This document shows positions 1-11,925 of a stretch of DNA of 64,000 nt, in pieces. Numbering within the stretch: the stretch's first letter is position 1; each line of letters starts with the position of its first letter. Below the pieces are notes generated by a model. The model saw nothing but the letters and a program-made list of their open reading frames with translations, did not search any database and was not told where the DNA came from. The stretch covers positions 30,233,496 to 30,297,495 of the forward strand of contig CM070900.1 of assembly GCA_036417435.1 (NCBI GenBank). Reading direction: 5' to 3'. Made by a program: the position numbers and the translations under genes. The DNA is from Inia geoffrensis (taxonomy: Eukaryota > Chordata > Mammalia > Artiodactyla > Iniidae).

Positions 1-394
1 TGAAAGTTTTTGAAGAGTTATACTTGACACTCTAACATTAAATGGCCCTAATTGCTGTGCTATTCTACTGTAGATGGAAGTGGGTAGGGCCATAATATTT
101 GAATCACTTGCTATATTTTCTGTGTAAGAAATATAACAATTGTTCTTTAATTGGAAGACCATAATAAGTAGAAAAAAACACGATGTAAGAACTGATAACT
201 TTGGTAGCTTAATGGGTATTTATAAACTATTTCTTGTCCTTATACATTTGATCATGATTGTACAGCTTTTATTAGAGCCAGAAGTATAAACCAAATCATG
301 TGACAATAATTTTAATATTTTTCCTATTACAATAAATTCAATACATTTTACCCTTATACCATTTTCTCTTTCTTTTTGTTAGTATGTAGGTCAG
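1..394. other. unique AT-rich sequence, no feature
   Basis: I see no repeat, coding frame or RNA gene here. The stretch is AT-rich and ordinary for intergenic or intronic mammalian DNA. Confidence 0.6.
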
Positions 395-640
395 CCTTTA
401 TTATTCTTAGCTGGAAGGATGCAAGTGTCCTAATTTGCTTCCCTATCTCTAGCCTCCTCCTACAGTAATTAATCTCAAGCAACTTTGTAGAATGATTTTT
501 CTTAAACCCAACTTGGATCATGTTGGCAACTCTCTACTGTCCAATTAGTCGAGGATGCTTTAAATGTTTCTATCATGCCTCCATTCAAAACTGTCACTAT
601 CCAAATTCAGAACAAGTCAGCAGCAAAATTCTGCCTTAGA
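395..640 (+). repeat. possible L2 LINE fragment
   Basis: The run of cttccctatctctagcctcc followed by a cttaaacccaacttggatca block resembles the internal 3' part of the old LINE L2, in which a pyrimidine-rich stretch precedes a 'tctgatcatgtcactc'-like block. Divergence is high. An overlapping 113-codon frame (575-916) has no recognisable domain and is treated as chance. Confidence 0.35.
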
Positions 641-1439
641 ATCCTTCTAGGCTTTGTCTTCTTTTCATTCACTTTCGATGTGTCCTTTGAAATAAAATTT
701 AAACATTTTCTCCTGTCAGGTCTCATCTATTTTGGCTTTCTGTCTTGGGTCCACCATCATCACTTTTCCCCACTTGAGTTTGAAAACTCAACTCTTGTTT
801 CTAAACTGGTGGTAAAATTTCCCAGTTACTCCCTCACACAACAGTACAGTGGCCTTGTGTCTACTCTAGTTCCAGAAGATTACACCAAAGCTCTTGACAG
901 TACAGCAGAAACTTGAATTTGCCATGATATGATTCCCATTATGAATGGTTCAAGGTGCAAAGACCCAATCTGAAGGAGGATATAATTTCTTTTTATTTTG
1001 AAACCTTGTATGTATTAGAAATAATTTGGGTGGGAGGGAATTCAGATGGCAGAAACCCAATTCAAACAGGGTCATGTACAAAAGGTGATTGTTTCAAATA
1101 CCTGGAAGTCCAGATTTAAATCTGGCTTCATGCCTGGATGCATTTAGAACTCAAATAATGTCAACATGACTTTCCCCTTCCCTGTATCTCTTTGTATTGC
1201 CTGCTGTTTTATTCATAATGGGCTTAGGTAGAGAATTTATATATCTAACTATTTCCCACTAAAAAAACCCAAGATTGACTCTCATTTGGAATATTTTGGG
1301 CCAAAGTTCATTACTGCTTTGTAGTACTGAATGAAATTCACTTATTGATTTTTCTTGCTTTGTTTGTAGAACACTGTTAGTTATCTAACTAAAATTTGTT
1401 CCTTTCCTTTGCTCAACTTAGATGAACCTTGAATTTGTT
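641..1439. other. unique sequence
   Basis: No repeat family recognised. The sequence is mixed AT-rich and without long simple repeats. Confidence 0.5.
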
Positions 1440-1975
1440 AAAACATTTACTCCTCCATGTGATTCAGGGGACAGTGAGCCTATTCTTGGGCCAGGAGTAA
1501 ATCCTGACATGTCTAGGCCAAATATTATAACCCCACCCCTTTCGGTAGTGAAGGGTTTAGGAATGAGCACGTGAACTAACTTCAGCCAATGAGGCATGAA
1601 GTATAGTCATCTGGGTGTAGAAATGGGGTTCTAGAAAAGGGTTCCCACTACTAAGAAATAAAAACAAGAAGAAATGATCACTTTTTTTCCCCTCTAGACA
1701 GTCTCATGTCTGAATGTGATTAATAGTACTGAGGCAGTCATTTAACTAATGACCTAAGCATGATGTCATCACAAGGAGAAGAACAAAGTCAAGAAAATCA
1801 CAGAGAAGGAGAGTTTCAAGGCTGAGGAACTATGCCCATATCCAGCACTGCCTCTCTCCTTCCATGTATTCCAGCTATAAACACCTTTATTGTTTAAGGA
1901 AGTTTGAGCTGAGATTTTCTCCTGCAAGCAAAAGCAACTTAATTGACACACCTGTGATGCCTTAGGGGTGTATGT
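1440..1975 (+). repeat. unresolved old interspersed repeat
   Basis: Blocks such as 'gaatgagcacgtgaactaac...cagccaatgag' near 1561-1592 and 'tattgtttaaggaagtttga...caagcaaaagcaacttaatt' near 1889-1943 recall the layout of an old medium-reiteration mammalian repeat: a 'gagcacgtgaccaa...ccaatcagag' block and a 3' 'taagccagtttga...actaataca' block. I cannot assign the family, and LTR or DNA-transposon origin is open. Confidence 0.35.
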
Positions 1976-3253
1976 GTGCATGTTTGAGGGTGTGTGGCTC
2001 ACAAATAGCTGAAAGCAGGTGAGAGTCCCATGTTAGTGACTTGAAAAGACTCCAACAGTTTCTTTTTTGAAGGGCAATAACTATGAGTTCCCATTAAAAT
2101 ATGGGTTTTGTTCAACTAATCATTTTTATGGGATATAAAAATATATTTAGTTAGGAAAAATCTAAAAACCTGAATCTCATAAAACACAGAAATTGAGGAG
2201 AAAAAAATATATTGTACAGGTATTATTCAGCAATAATAGATGCAAATTCTTGTTCAGGTTTCTTCTATTGGAAGTAAGAATAAATTAAGAAGAGTTGTGT
2301 TTCAGTGTTAATTAAAAAGCAAAAGTGGTATTTTTTATTGAATTCTCTCTTAGGGACTAATAATTCATACCTTTAAGAATCACAATATCTTGTTGGGAGC
2401 ATGTCAAATAATTAAAACACATTTTATATAATGTGGTAAAAAACATTCATTGAGTAAAAGGTGAAAAACTATTAAAATCAAAGACCCTGAATAAGAACAA
2501 ATATGACTCTAAAATTTCAAACACTCACATACTGTGGTTCATTTCAACTTATGGAAGTGTGTTGGGTTCAGAAGAGAGAGCCGTTAGGAAGACAGAAAAA
2601 AAGTGAAGAGAGAGAAAGTAAACGAACAGGAAAAAGAGAACACCAATGAGCTTATTTTCTAAAGTGTGTAAAGTGTTAAATGCCTTATCAATTATACTCA
2701 ACGCAGCTAAGTTAAGCTGTGGTAAGAAGACCTGTACAGGTGACAGATAAATAGATACATAGACAAAGATAGATATCTGTCCCTTCTGTAACAGCGCAGA
2801 ACTTCCCCATACCCAAAGTTAACTTTTCTGAAGTTCACTAAGTGGAGAAACATCCTGCCATGGTGATCTGTTCACCTGGCAAAAAAGGAAGTCAGAAGCT
2901 GTGATGAAAACTCTGATGGTGTTTAGCAGCTTTCCCTGGTATACAGTGTTTGGCCAGGCAGTGACGTTTCCCTGTTAACTCCGTCTCCAACCCCCTCCCT
3001 CCTTCCCTTTTTGAATAGCATGCTCTGTCTTGAAATGTCAAGTCTCACTGTGCAATTATGTAATTCAACCTACACTAATCAAGTGATTATGCAATTAGAG
3101 ACATTATAAAATTTTAGCTGTTTGGTCCTTAATCTTTTCTTGATGGCCCTGCCCATGGAACTCTGCAAAAAGCTCTCTTTTCAGAATTGGACAGCATCTC
3201 ATGAAGATTCTCTTGTCCGGTTCATCACCTCTGAAATCTTTTGTGGACCCTGA
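1976..3253. other. unique sequence with a homeodomain-motif patch
   Basis: No transposon is recognised. The stretch 3051-3110 carries several TAATT/CAATTA cores (see the regulatory entry). The rest is AT-rich with short purine-rich runs near 2570-2640. Confidence 0.5.
3051..3115. promoter_or_regulatory. candidate homeodomain/POU-type binding cluster
   Basis: The sequence contains CAATTATGTAATTCA (3053-3067) and AGTGATTATGCAATTAG (3082-3098). TAATTR, TGATTAT and ATGCAAT cores are typical of homeodomain and POU-homeodomain sites. Nearly the same 17-mer recurs at 10741-10757. Function is inferred from motif content only, and AT-rich DNA yields such motifs by chance. Confidence 0.25.
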
Positions 3254-3274
3254 TTTTTTTTTTTTTTTTTTTTT
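3254..3274. repeat. poly-T tract
   Basis: A homopolymer run of about 21 T. No SINE or processed-pseudogene body is seen next to it. Confidence 0.9.
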
Positions 3275-3344
3275 AATGTGAAGGTGAACAAACCATCATT
3301 GCAATGGGATGTTAGCTTAATCATATGTCAGTGCATATGGGTCC

Positions 3345-3430
3345 CTTTCTTCTCTCAGGAAGGGCCTTTGCATTGTTCCTGCTCCTACTATTTTAGGACT
3401 ATTACCTGATTCTGTACACTGGTGCTAAGA
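3345..3430 (+). repeat. possible L2 LINE fragment
   Basis: 'gggcctttgcattgttcctg' (3363-3382) matches the characteristic L2 block of the type gggcctttgcac-tgctgttcc. The flanks have decayed beyond recognition. Confidence 0.35.
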
Positions 3431-4043
3431 TAAATAAACTTGATTTATGGAGAAAACAGTGGTTTGCTCTTATAGGAATCTATGGTCTTCGAAGGCTTAA
3501 TCCTTCTGGGTCAAGAGGTGTGCTTGTCATTCAGACCTACAGGACTTTACAGGGTGAAACCCTTCATTTATCTTTGCTTTCACATATGTAAACCATCTTC
3601 CTTTTTACTCTCTTTGTAGTTTCAAACCGAAGAATACGTTGCTGCTCATATATGAATTAATTTCTACTCATCATGGGCTTCCAAAGTGACTGCGTCAGTA
3701 GTGAAAGTCAGAGAAAAATATAATGATATAAGCACACTGAGTTAGTGTCTACAGCAGATAGACATTAATATCCTATAGCTGATCATTTTTTCTTTAGAAA
3801 CACATCAGTGTCATCTCATAAAGTTTGTACCATTTCTACTCCAAGTACAGTGCATGAATCAGTGCCAGTCCACAAGCTGTTTGCTCTGATTTATAGTAAA
3901 AGAAGTTAAAAATTTGAGAGTAAAGGTTTAGACACATATAGTAAGTTGACAGTGATTTTATGTCTAATGAGTATAACAATAATAAAAAATAGAGTCTACG
4001 GGGGGGTGGGAAAGAAAAAAATGGTGGGGATAAAGAAAGCATG

Positions 4044-4268
4044 GGGCTTCCCTGGTGGCGCAGTGGTTGAGAGTCTGCCTGCCGATGCAGGGGACATGGG
4101 TTCGTGCCCCGGTCCAGGAAGATCCCACATGCCGTGAAACGTCTGGGCCAGTGGGCTGTGGCCGCTGAGCCTGTGTGTCTGGAGCCTGTGCTCTGCAACG
4201 GGAGAGGCCACAACAGTGAGAGGCCTGCGTACCACAAAAAACAAACAAACAAACAACAACAACAAAAA
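4044..4268 (+). mobile_element. CHR-type tRNA-derived SINE, full length
   Basis: The element starts ggcttccctggtggcgcagt and ends in a CAAA-rich tail. A perfect 12-bp target-site duplication, AAAGAAAGCATG, flanks it (4032-4043 and 4269-4280). Its internal RNA polymerase III promoter is visible: A box TGGCGCAGTGG at 4056-4066 and B box GGTTCGTGCCC at 4099-4109, the only copy here with this intact B-box core. Frames of up to 165 codons across it (3836-4333) are repeat shadows. The duplication and low divergence show a fairly recent insertion. Confidence 0.95.
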
Positions 4269-4280
4269 AAAGAAAGCATG

Positions 4281-4919
4281 TAATGAAAATGCAGTTCAGG
4301 AGACAAAATGGCAAAGATAGCCAATTTCCACATCTAGGGAGTCATAACCAAGTAAACATTACACATGGGTGACTCATGTGATTTTGAGTGCGTTTGATGC
4401 AATGGCCAAAAATTGATGATTCCAGTCCTTCAATTGAACAAACAAACAAATGTTTGAGACATCTGATCACATTAATCATCTAAAGAAAGAAGATGTGTTA
4501 GTGTTATTTGTTTTAACAAAATTAAAAGGTAAAAATTAAGTTGCATTCAGCACAATGGGTCACTGAAAATTGGAATATGTGGTTAAGATTTGAAGTCAAC
4601 ATCTTTCTGTAAATTGTGTCCATTTGTCCTCAAACTTTCCCTTTATACCCAACCAGACTGATTGATTGGTTCACTACTAAGAGTGGGTTCCAGGATTATG
4701 ATTAGATTAGTTCTGTAAAATGTATTTCACAGAAAAGCAAAAGAGAATAAGGTTAGATAAGAAATAAACAAAATTCCCATAACCTCAAACCACTCCCTGG
4801 CTCTGAAATAAACAACAGCAAATTTATATATAAACCAAGATTAAAGTTGAAGATGTCTACCTTGCTGTTCTTGTATTTAATATTCCCCTAGAGAGGAAAA
4901 ATTTCTCATTAGAGAAATT
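4281..4919. other. unique sequence
   Basis: No recognised repeat beyond a short CAAA run near 4437-4449. No coding evidence. Confidence 0.5.
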
Positions 4920-6530
4920 TAGCAATTTACTTTTAGCTTGTCTGTTAGCTTTTAGATATACCCCTGTGATTTTCTTTTTTAGTGGATGCTCTAGGGACCA
5001 CAATGTGCATCCTTAACTTATCGCAGTTTACCATATATTAATATTACACAATCCGTATATCACTTGCATGTACAATATAAGAACCTCACAATTATGTAAT
5101 TCAGTTTATACCCTCCCATATTTTGTAATATTTTTGTAATACATTTTATTTACACATAATTATAAACCACAAGGTATACTGCTATTATTTATGCTTTGAA
5201 AACAATACATTATCAGTTAAATACACATAAAACTGAGGGATAAAAATCTTACATTTACCCACATATTTACAATTTCACAGCTTTTCATTCCTAGAGGTAA
5301 ATTCTTTTCCTTCAGGCTAAAGAACTTTTAACATTTCTTTTGGAACCAGTCTGTGGTGATAAACAATCTTAGCTCTTATTTAGCTGAAAATGTCTTAATT
5401 TTGCCTTCATTTTTAAAGGGTGTTTTTATTGGACATAGAATTCAAGGTCAACAGCACTTCAAGCCATTTCATCATTTTCTAGCTGATATTTCCCCCTGTA
5501 AGTACTGAAGTCACCCCACCCCCAATCTGGATAATTTTAGTATTTCTTTTTATCATTGATTTTCAAAAATTTGACTATGGTTTACATGGGTGGTTTTCTG
5601 TCCACTTATTCTTATTGGAACTTGTTGAGCTTCTAGCATCTTGTGTTGATATTTTTTCATCAGATTTAGGAAATATTTTAGTCATTTTCTTTTTTTTTTT
5701 CATGTGTGTTCCCGAGTTTCTTTTTTCTTTCATTTAGGACTCTACACATATATTGCTTGACATTTTATCACAGCATATCAGAGATAACTGTTCCTTTTTT
5801 CTTCAGCCTTTTCTCTTTCTGTGCTCAGATTAGACAGTTTCTATTGCCCTGTCTTTTTACATACTGAGGTTCCTCATCTGCTCACTTGTTATGCCCTATT
5901 GTACCCATCATTTTTTCCTTTAAATTCTTGAATCTATTTATAAAGACCATTCAAAGTTCTTGTCAGGTAGCTCAAACATCTCTTATCACTGGGTCTATTT
6001 CTACTGACGATTTCACTACACTCAACCCTCTCCTCTTGCCTCCACCTCTCTTTATGGGTCACATTGTCTTGCCTTTTTGTATGCCTGATAATTTTTAATT
6101 AACTGCTGGACAGTTGGATGCTATATTGTTAAGAGTCTGGATTGAGTGGTATTTCTTTCAATAGTTTTGAGTTTTATTCAAATAGCCAGTTAATTTATTG
6201 ATGATTTTTCCTGATTATATTGAGACTTGGCGTAATGTTATCTAGAGTGCACTACAACTAAGGCATGTCCGTTTGAGTATGTTGAATGACCAGGGTGAAT
6301 GACCTGGTTTGAATGACTGGGGTGATCAGGAAAATCTCTCCTTTTTGGTTAGAAAGCCCAAACCATTTGGTTAGACTGCCAAAGTCCACAAGCACTGTGC
6401 AGCCCCTGGAATATGTGTTCAGCTCAAAACTCTTCAGTCTCTCTTATCTAACAGCCCTCTTGGTGTCTTGCCTCAGCATGCATAGTTTAATACTCGGACA
6501 AAGATACTGAGGGGTATAAACGTCTGATTA
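4920..6530 (-). mobile_element. old L1 LINE, 5' region, antisense
   Basis: Successive blocks match the antisense strand of the 5' region of old mammalian L1 (L1M class) in the right order: 'tagtggatgctctagggacc' (4980-4999), 'tttacccacatatttacaat' (5255-5274), 'aacatttcttttggaaccag' (5330-5349), 'gaaaatgtcttaattttgcc' (5386-5405), 'gcctttttgtatgcctgata' (6071-6090). It is heavily diverged and has no intact frame. The sense counterpart of the same region lies at 13870-14735. Confidence 0.7.
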
Positions 6531-7809
6531 TATAAACATTTATAGGGACTTCCCCAGGTCCATTAGATCTTTTTCAAAATAAACATGGAAAAAAATCTTA
6601 AGTGTCTACATATAGCAAAATAAAGTATCAGATGTTATATAGCTCACCTTAGATATACTATTGATATTAAATTACCTCCTTATAACATATTGGACTTGTG
6701 ATTAAATTGAAAAAAATATACAGAATTACATATATATAGTCAAATTATGTATTATAAATTATATATGTATATATACATATATTTATACAAATACACATAT
6801 ATATCCAGACTATATATTTGTCTGTGCTGCATGAGGCAACCTGAAAACAGATGCAACTTCTTATTTTCCATTATGCTGGTGCACATTGGTATTATGAAGT
6901 GCCAAAAAAATATTTTGACTAATATGTTGTGGTTTTGTTCCTATATACATTGATTAAGACAGCATTTCCCAAGTACACTGCATGAAAAAGGGGCTCCAGT
7001 ATGGAATAAATTTGGAAAACCCTGCAAGCTATCTCCTTCCCTTGGAGGGTTGCAATTTACATCAGCATATTAAACCCTCTGAGAAGCCCTCACGCGAAGA
7101 CATGAATAACTCTTTTAATCTCACTTTTTCCACATTTTCTTGATCAAGGGCTTACTTTGATGCTTCACTCATTACCATTTTGAGGTTTGGAAAATACTTC
7201 TTTAGGTGTGTTTAGTAGTGGTAGTATAATAGCAAAGTTTTCTCTAACTTTTGAGGACAAGTGGGAAAGTTGACATTGCATAAAGTGATTATATTAAAGA
7301 TAGTAGACAAAAGCCTTCCTGATGATAAAAGAAAAGTGGGACTCTGGAGGAAACTGCTCAAGTCAAGAGTGAGACGCAAGTCAAGACTGAGAAAGGTTAT
7401 AAACGGGGCAAAGTATGTGTACACTTGTATCTTCTTCTCCAGTTTGGTTCTCTCCATGTCCCTGGGTTCTCAGTTAGACATGAGAATGAAACATTTCTAC
7501 TATCATCTCCTCAGTAGAATAGCTAAGAAGCTGATCCTCAGCCTCTTCTCCCTCATACCTTTTTTATACTGAGAGCGTTGCTGGATGAACTCCAGTGGAT
7601 ACCCCAAATCTTCAAAGTCTGAAGAGCCCTGGGATAGTATTTCAAATGGAAAAAAATTTTTTTTCAAGAATATATTTTATGGCACATACAAAGGGCAATA
7701 AGGGGAATTTTTTGTTTCTTTGATGATGGGCCTCCCAAAACATTTCTCAACTCATATCACATAATTAACTGATTCCCTTTACATGCAGTTGTGAATAAGT
7801 ATGGTAGAT
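6531..7809. other. unique AT-rich sequence
   Basis: This holds an AT-rich dinucleotide stretch (6725-6815) and one member of a dispersed sequence pair (6641-6712, partner at 8583-8665). The short frames at 7212-7457 and 7261-7572 overlap on opposite strands and show no domain. Confidence 0.5.
6725..6815. repeat. AT-rich TA/TATG repeat with perfect palindrome
   Basis: Alternating TA/TG/CA steps. Positions 6761-6782 form a perfect 22-bp palindrome centred on the TATATA core. Confidence 0.8.
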
Positions 7810-8015
7810 GAAGAGAGCACTCTGGTCTTATGGAAAATATAATGCATTTGGAGGCAGAAGATATGGAATGAGGTCTCTGCTTCATCAGCTATTGCCATGG
7901 GATCTGGAACAATTTACTTAGTCTACCAGGCTCAGTGTGTTCATCTGTAAAATGGATCTAGTAAAACCTGGCCCAGAGGTGTGCTGACAAAGAAATATAA
8001 AATGTTTGTGAATGT
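7810..8015 (+). repeat. MIR SINE
   Basis: The core-like 'gctcagtgtgttcatctgta' plus 'aaaatgg' (7930-7956) matches the MIR block 'cctcagtttcctcatctgtaaaatggg', and the preceding half resembles the MIR core. Old and diverged. Confidence 0.7.
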
Positions 8016-9539
8016 GCTCTTTAAACCATGAACTTTTAAGCCAATATAAAGACTATTATTATTTTCTAGAAAATATAAAATATAGGTGTTTGGAGACAAT
8101 TCTTCATGGATCTGTCATATTTTGGCATGTCTTGGAGCAAGCTATTGTTTTGGAGTATCTTTTCAAGGGTGTTTGTATAGCAAGCAGCCTTGGAATATAG
8201 AAACAATATTTTCTTCTGGAAAGGGCAGAATTCCTTAGGACCTTGGAAGAGAGAGATAGTGTCTCCCTTTGGAATAAGGGATAGGCATGCTTACTTTCCA
8301 TTATAAAAGATTTGGGCTCCCTAAGACCAGGGTTCCTCTCCTATAACACCTATAACACAACCCACTGTGTATGCAGGTGTTGCCAGGCATCACCCTGTGG
8401 AACTTGGAGCTCTAAAAGTGGCATAAAAATGCTGATACTCTGGCTCCTGCTATTTCTATGATAAATAAAATTATTTTTCTCTGATCCAGTTTTAGATGAA
8501 GTCTAAATTGATATTTATTGACACTAGACAGGTATCTTTCTGGAACAAATTGTGTTTAGTCTAGCCTAGAGACAGAAAGTTAGAGTTCACATGACCTTGG
8601 ACATTTTATTGATATAATTAAATTATCTCCTTCTAACATATTTGTGTCTAGTGATTAAAAGAAAAACACGTTCAAGATTCTGATTTTTGTATGTTTTGTA
8701 TTTACTTCCTAGCCAACAATATATTGAGAGGCAGTGAAGAGGATGCTGAATTAGACCTTTAAAAAACATATGCCAAGAAAATTCTGTCTTTACAAAGTAA
8801 AAGGAAATTTTGACCTTCTTGCTACTATATCAGTTATGTAAATAAAAATCAGTAAATCCTTCAAATTAGTATTATTATTTTGAATAAACAAATATTAAAT
8901 AAAAATAAAGCAGTCAAAGACCTTAAAATTAATTCACATTTCTCTAGGGATTCTAATATGTCTCCATTTAAATATTTTACATTCTGCCTGGAATCAAAAG
9001 GAAAAAAACAATATTTACCTACCCTATCTATTTTTACAAAATATAAGCTCATAAGATTCTTGTTAAGAGTTTCCAAATCAAGAAAGCTGAGATGTACTTA
9101 ATCAATTAGTGAGCTCCTTTAACCAGTGTGCTTACGGAAAATTCTTCCTTGTTTTTTACTTTACCTAAAAGGTCTCAAGACATTTAACCAATACCTAGTG
9201 TAGTCATTCTTTACGGTAAAAGATAAGAAGGCAGTTATAATCCTAGGGATGGGAACCTCTTGTACACACATGCACATTTCTTCACCCTAGAGTAGATTTA
9301 ATTCTGTTGCAAATGAAAACAAATAGGAAGGACATCACCTCTCAAATTATTCTCAGTGGTCATTGAGCTATCAATCCCTTACGCCTAGAGTTATCAGTCT
9401 CCCACAAGCACAAAGACTATCTCTTTGCTCTAATTAAATGTGATCCAAACAAATTCTATTTTAATATCAAGTCTGAATTTCAGATCAGCTTCTCAAATAG
9501 GGAAACAAGAGTAAGAAGATAAATTTGAGATTTATTTTA

Positions 9540-9574
9540 GACATTCTAATTCAGACATTCTAATTCAGAATGTC
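9540..9574. repeat. 14-bp tandem duplication with hairpin
   Basis: GACATTCTAATTCA occurs twice in tandem (9540-9553, 9554-9567) and is followed by GAATGTC. GACATTCT (9554-9561) and AGAATGTC (9567-9574) form an 8-bp stem with a 5-nt loop. Confidence 0.85.
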
Positions 9575-10599
9575 TCATATTTTCTGTAATTTCTTTACAT
9601 AACTGAAGCACAGAGTGTGTGGCAGGGATTTGCCCTGAGCCTGTATAGCTATATCATGGCGGGGCCACTATGGGAACTTTCCTGATACCAAAAAACAAAC
9701 AAACAAACAAAAAAACCATTCTGTAAGCCTAATTGTGACACGGAAGATGAAGACATTTATGTTTCTTTCTTGTCTGTATATTTCAAAAGGCTCAATTTTT
9801 ACATAAGATTTAAAGAGTTGGGAAGGTTATTGGATTTTAAAAATTGTTTTATAACCAAAGTCCAATGTGTTCTATTTAAGGGAATAAACTAAGAAGCTGT
9901 AATTTAAGTCAGATTTGCGAGTGCTCAAATATGAAGCTTTATTGGATTTTCAATTATAATTAACAGAATAATAACTAAAGATTTAAACAGAAACAGAAAT
10001 GACTGTACTATCAAACACCTACTTCATAATTATTTGAACAACAAAATGTTTTTGAGCCTACCACTTATTTATAATCCTGGCACGTTTTTTTAAATGCCTG
10101 TCTATGTATCAATCTGCTTAATTATTTTACAGCTCTCCACGAGACAAAAACAGCTCAAAAAATAATCTGATCCAGGTGACAAACTAGAAGCAAGAAGAAT
10201 ATTACTGGGAGGTCAGATTACACAAGTAAAGCTGAAAGGCTAGGCAAATGCAAAAGTATTTGAAAGTTCTTGTGAATTAAATTCCTAGTCAAAGGGTATT
10301 GCCATGACCCCAAAATGTCAATTTAGGACTTAAATTCAGTGGATTCATCGTAATCTTATAACTGAAATGTGGGAATGACTTGGAAAACTATCTTTAGGGA
10401 GCTGTTGCTGAATAAAAGCAGGCCTCTGCCATTTTCTCATAAAGAAGGCCACGTACAATTTTCATTTGGCATCCTATCAATCTTATATTTGGTTTGACCA
10501 GTACATTTTCATTTCATTCATCATTTAAAGACAGATAATCAGAAAGTCATTAGATTGGCTGCCACCAGACCCTTTGCTCGATTGTATCATACTTGAGCA

Positions 10600-10860
10600 C
10601 TGCAGAGCGTGTGCCAGATCTAATGGATAATGAATATATTATGTCAGTAGAACTGTCTCAGTGAAGCTCCAGGGGAACTGACAGAGGGGGTTGCGGTGGT
10701 GACATATAGGGTCATAGATGTTGCACTGATTTACTGATGGAGTGATTATGTAATTAGGTAATCAATGATGGGTACTGTGCTGTTTGTGGGCATCTCACTC
10801 TGTAAATGGAAAGGGTATATGAGTGGACCAGTCACCTTTAATTCAACATAGTTTAGAAAG
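10600..10860. promoter_or_regulatory. candidate conserved non-coding element
   Basis: Repeat-free sequence with clustered homeodomain/PBX-like cores: TGATTTACTGATGG (10726-10739 region), AGTGATTATGTAATTAG (10741-10757), then AATCAATGATG. The density of TGATT/TAATTA/ATCAAT cores is higher than nearby. Regulatory function is inferred and unproven. Confidence 0.25.
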
Positions 10861-11261
10861 ACCAGATTTAATTTGGGACTGAGCATATAGTTATTGTTCA
10901 CCACTGCAGTGCAAATGTCTTGGGATGGAAAGACAAATATGCAGACATGAGCCTAGTTTGGCTTTAATAAGAATATGCAGCACAGCTCTTATATTACCTT
11001 TGCATCATAGCCTGGGCAGGGTCATTTTTCTTGCTTTAGAATAATGAAATCAATGAAGAAGTACAGGGATACACTTATTCCATGATGTTCCACTTAGAAA
11101 AATCTCCTTTTCTTTTATAATTAACTATGTTCAAGATTTTTTTCAGGCCTAAGAAATACTTAAGCACATAATAATAATGATGGTAATAATAATGTTGATA
11201 ATAATCACTATATTATTACATATAATTACTGAATTATTTAAAGTTCAGAATTTTCTGATTG

Positions 11262-11445
11262 CTTCACATGAATTATCTTATTTATTCAAAACAATCCTGG
11301 TAGATAGATATTATTATGATTATCCCCATTATACAGATTTGGAAACTAAAGCATATATTAATCTAATGACTTACCAATACCATGATGTAGTAAATGGCTA
11401 AATCAGTACTCAAAATTAACTGTATAACTTTAAAATCCATACTTA
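11262..11445 (-). repeat. MIR SINE, antisense
   Basis: 'ttatccccattatacagatt' (11320-11339) followed by 'tggaaactaaagca' matches the antisense MIR block 'atccccattttacagatgaggaaactgaggca'. The upstream 'cacatgaattatcttattta' corresponds to antisense 'acatgtattatctcattta'. Confidence 0.75.
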
Positions 11446-11594
11446 CAGCTATACTCCCTTAATATCTTTTGGAGCTGGCTGAAATCCATTAATGTAACGT
11501 TTTTCTGGGTTTTTTTTGTTTTGTTTTGTTTTTTCCCACTACTTGGGCTCACCATTTACTTACAGCTCCAGTTCTACCAAATGATCTCTCTTTT

Positions 11595-11925
11595 TTTTTT
11601 TTTAACCAATTTTTTAAACTGAAGTATAGTTGATTTACAATTTTGTGTTAGCTTCAGGTATACAGAAATGTGATTCATTTATACACATAGATACACACAC
11701 ATATATGTATTTTTTTTCTTTTTCAGATTCTTTTCCATTATAGGTTATTACAAGACACTCAATATAGTTCCTTGTGCTATACAGTAGGCCCTTGTTGTTT
11801 TTTTACTTTATACATAGTAGTGTGCATATGTCAATTCCAAACTTGTAATTTATCTCCCTTCTATCCCTAATATTCTTTCTGGTAACCATAAGTTTATTTT
11901 CTGTGATGTATTTTTTTTTTAAATC
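11595..11925 (-). mobile_element. L1 LINE 3' UTR, antisense
   Basis: Recognisable antisense L1 3' UTR of the artiodactyl/cetacean type: 'tagttgatttacaattttgt', 'gattcttttccattatagg', 'ttccttgtgctatacagtag' and 'ggtaaccataagtttatttt' in order. Truncated to about 330 bp. The adjoining T-runs at 11508-11534 and 11591-11603 may reflect the A-tail. Confidence 0.85.

Larger units (their letters stand above)
8016..11261. other. long unique stretch, repeat-poor
   Basis: No confident transposon in about 3.2 kb. It contains a 14-bp tandem duplication with hairpin (9540-9574), a short CAAA run (9692-9715) and a homeodomain-motif patch around 10720-10770. No coding frame exceeds 74 codons. Low repeat content suggests possible conserved non-coding sequence. 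Confidence 0.5.

Noticed and set aside
575..916. 113-codon + frame
   Set aside because: No domain, probably over an L2-like remnant; Kozak context and homology absent.
3836..4333. 165-codon antisense frame and overlapping frames
   Set aside because: Lies across the CHR SINE and its tail; the same peptide patterns recur at every other copy of the SINE, so it is a repeat shadow.
6541..6572. 'gggacttccccaggtccatt' as a SINE head
   Set aside because: Only the first dozen bases resemble the SINE start; no tRNA-like body or tail follows.
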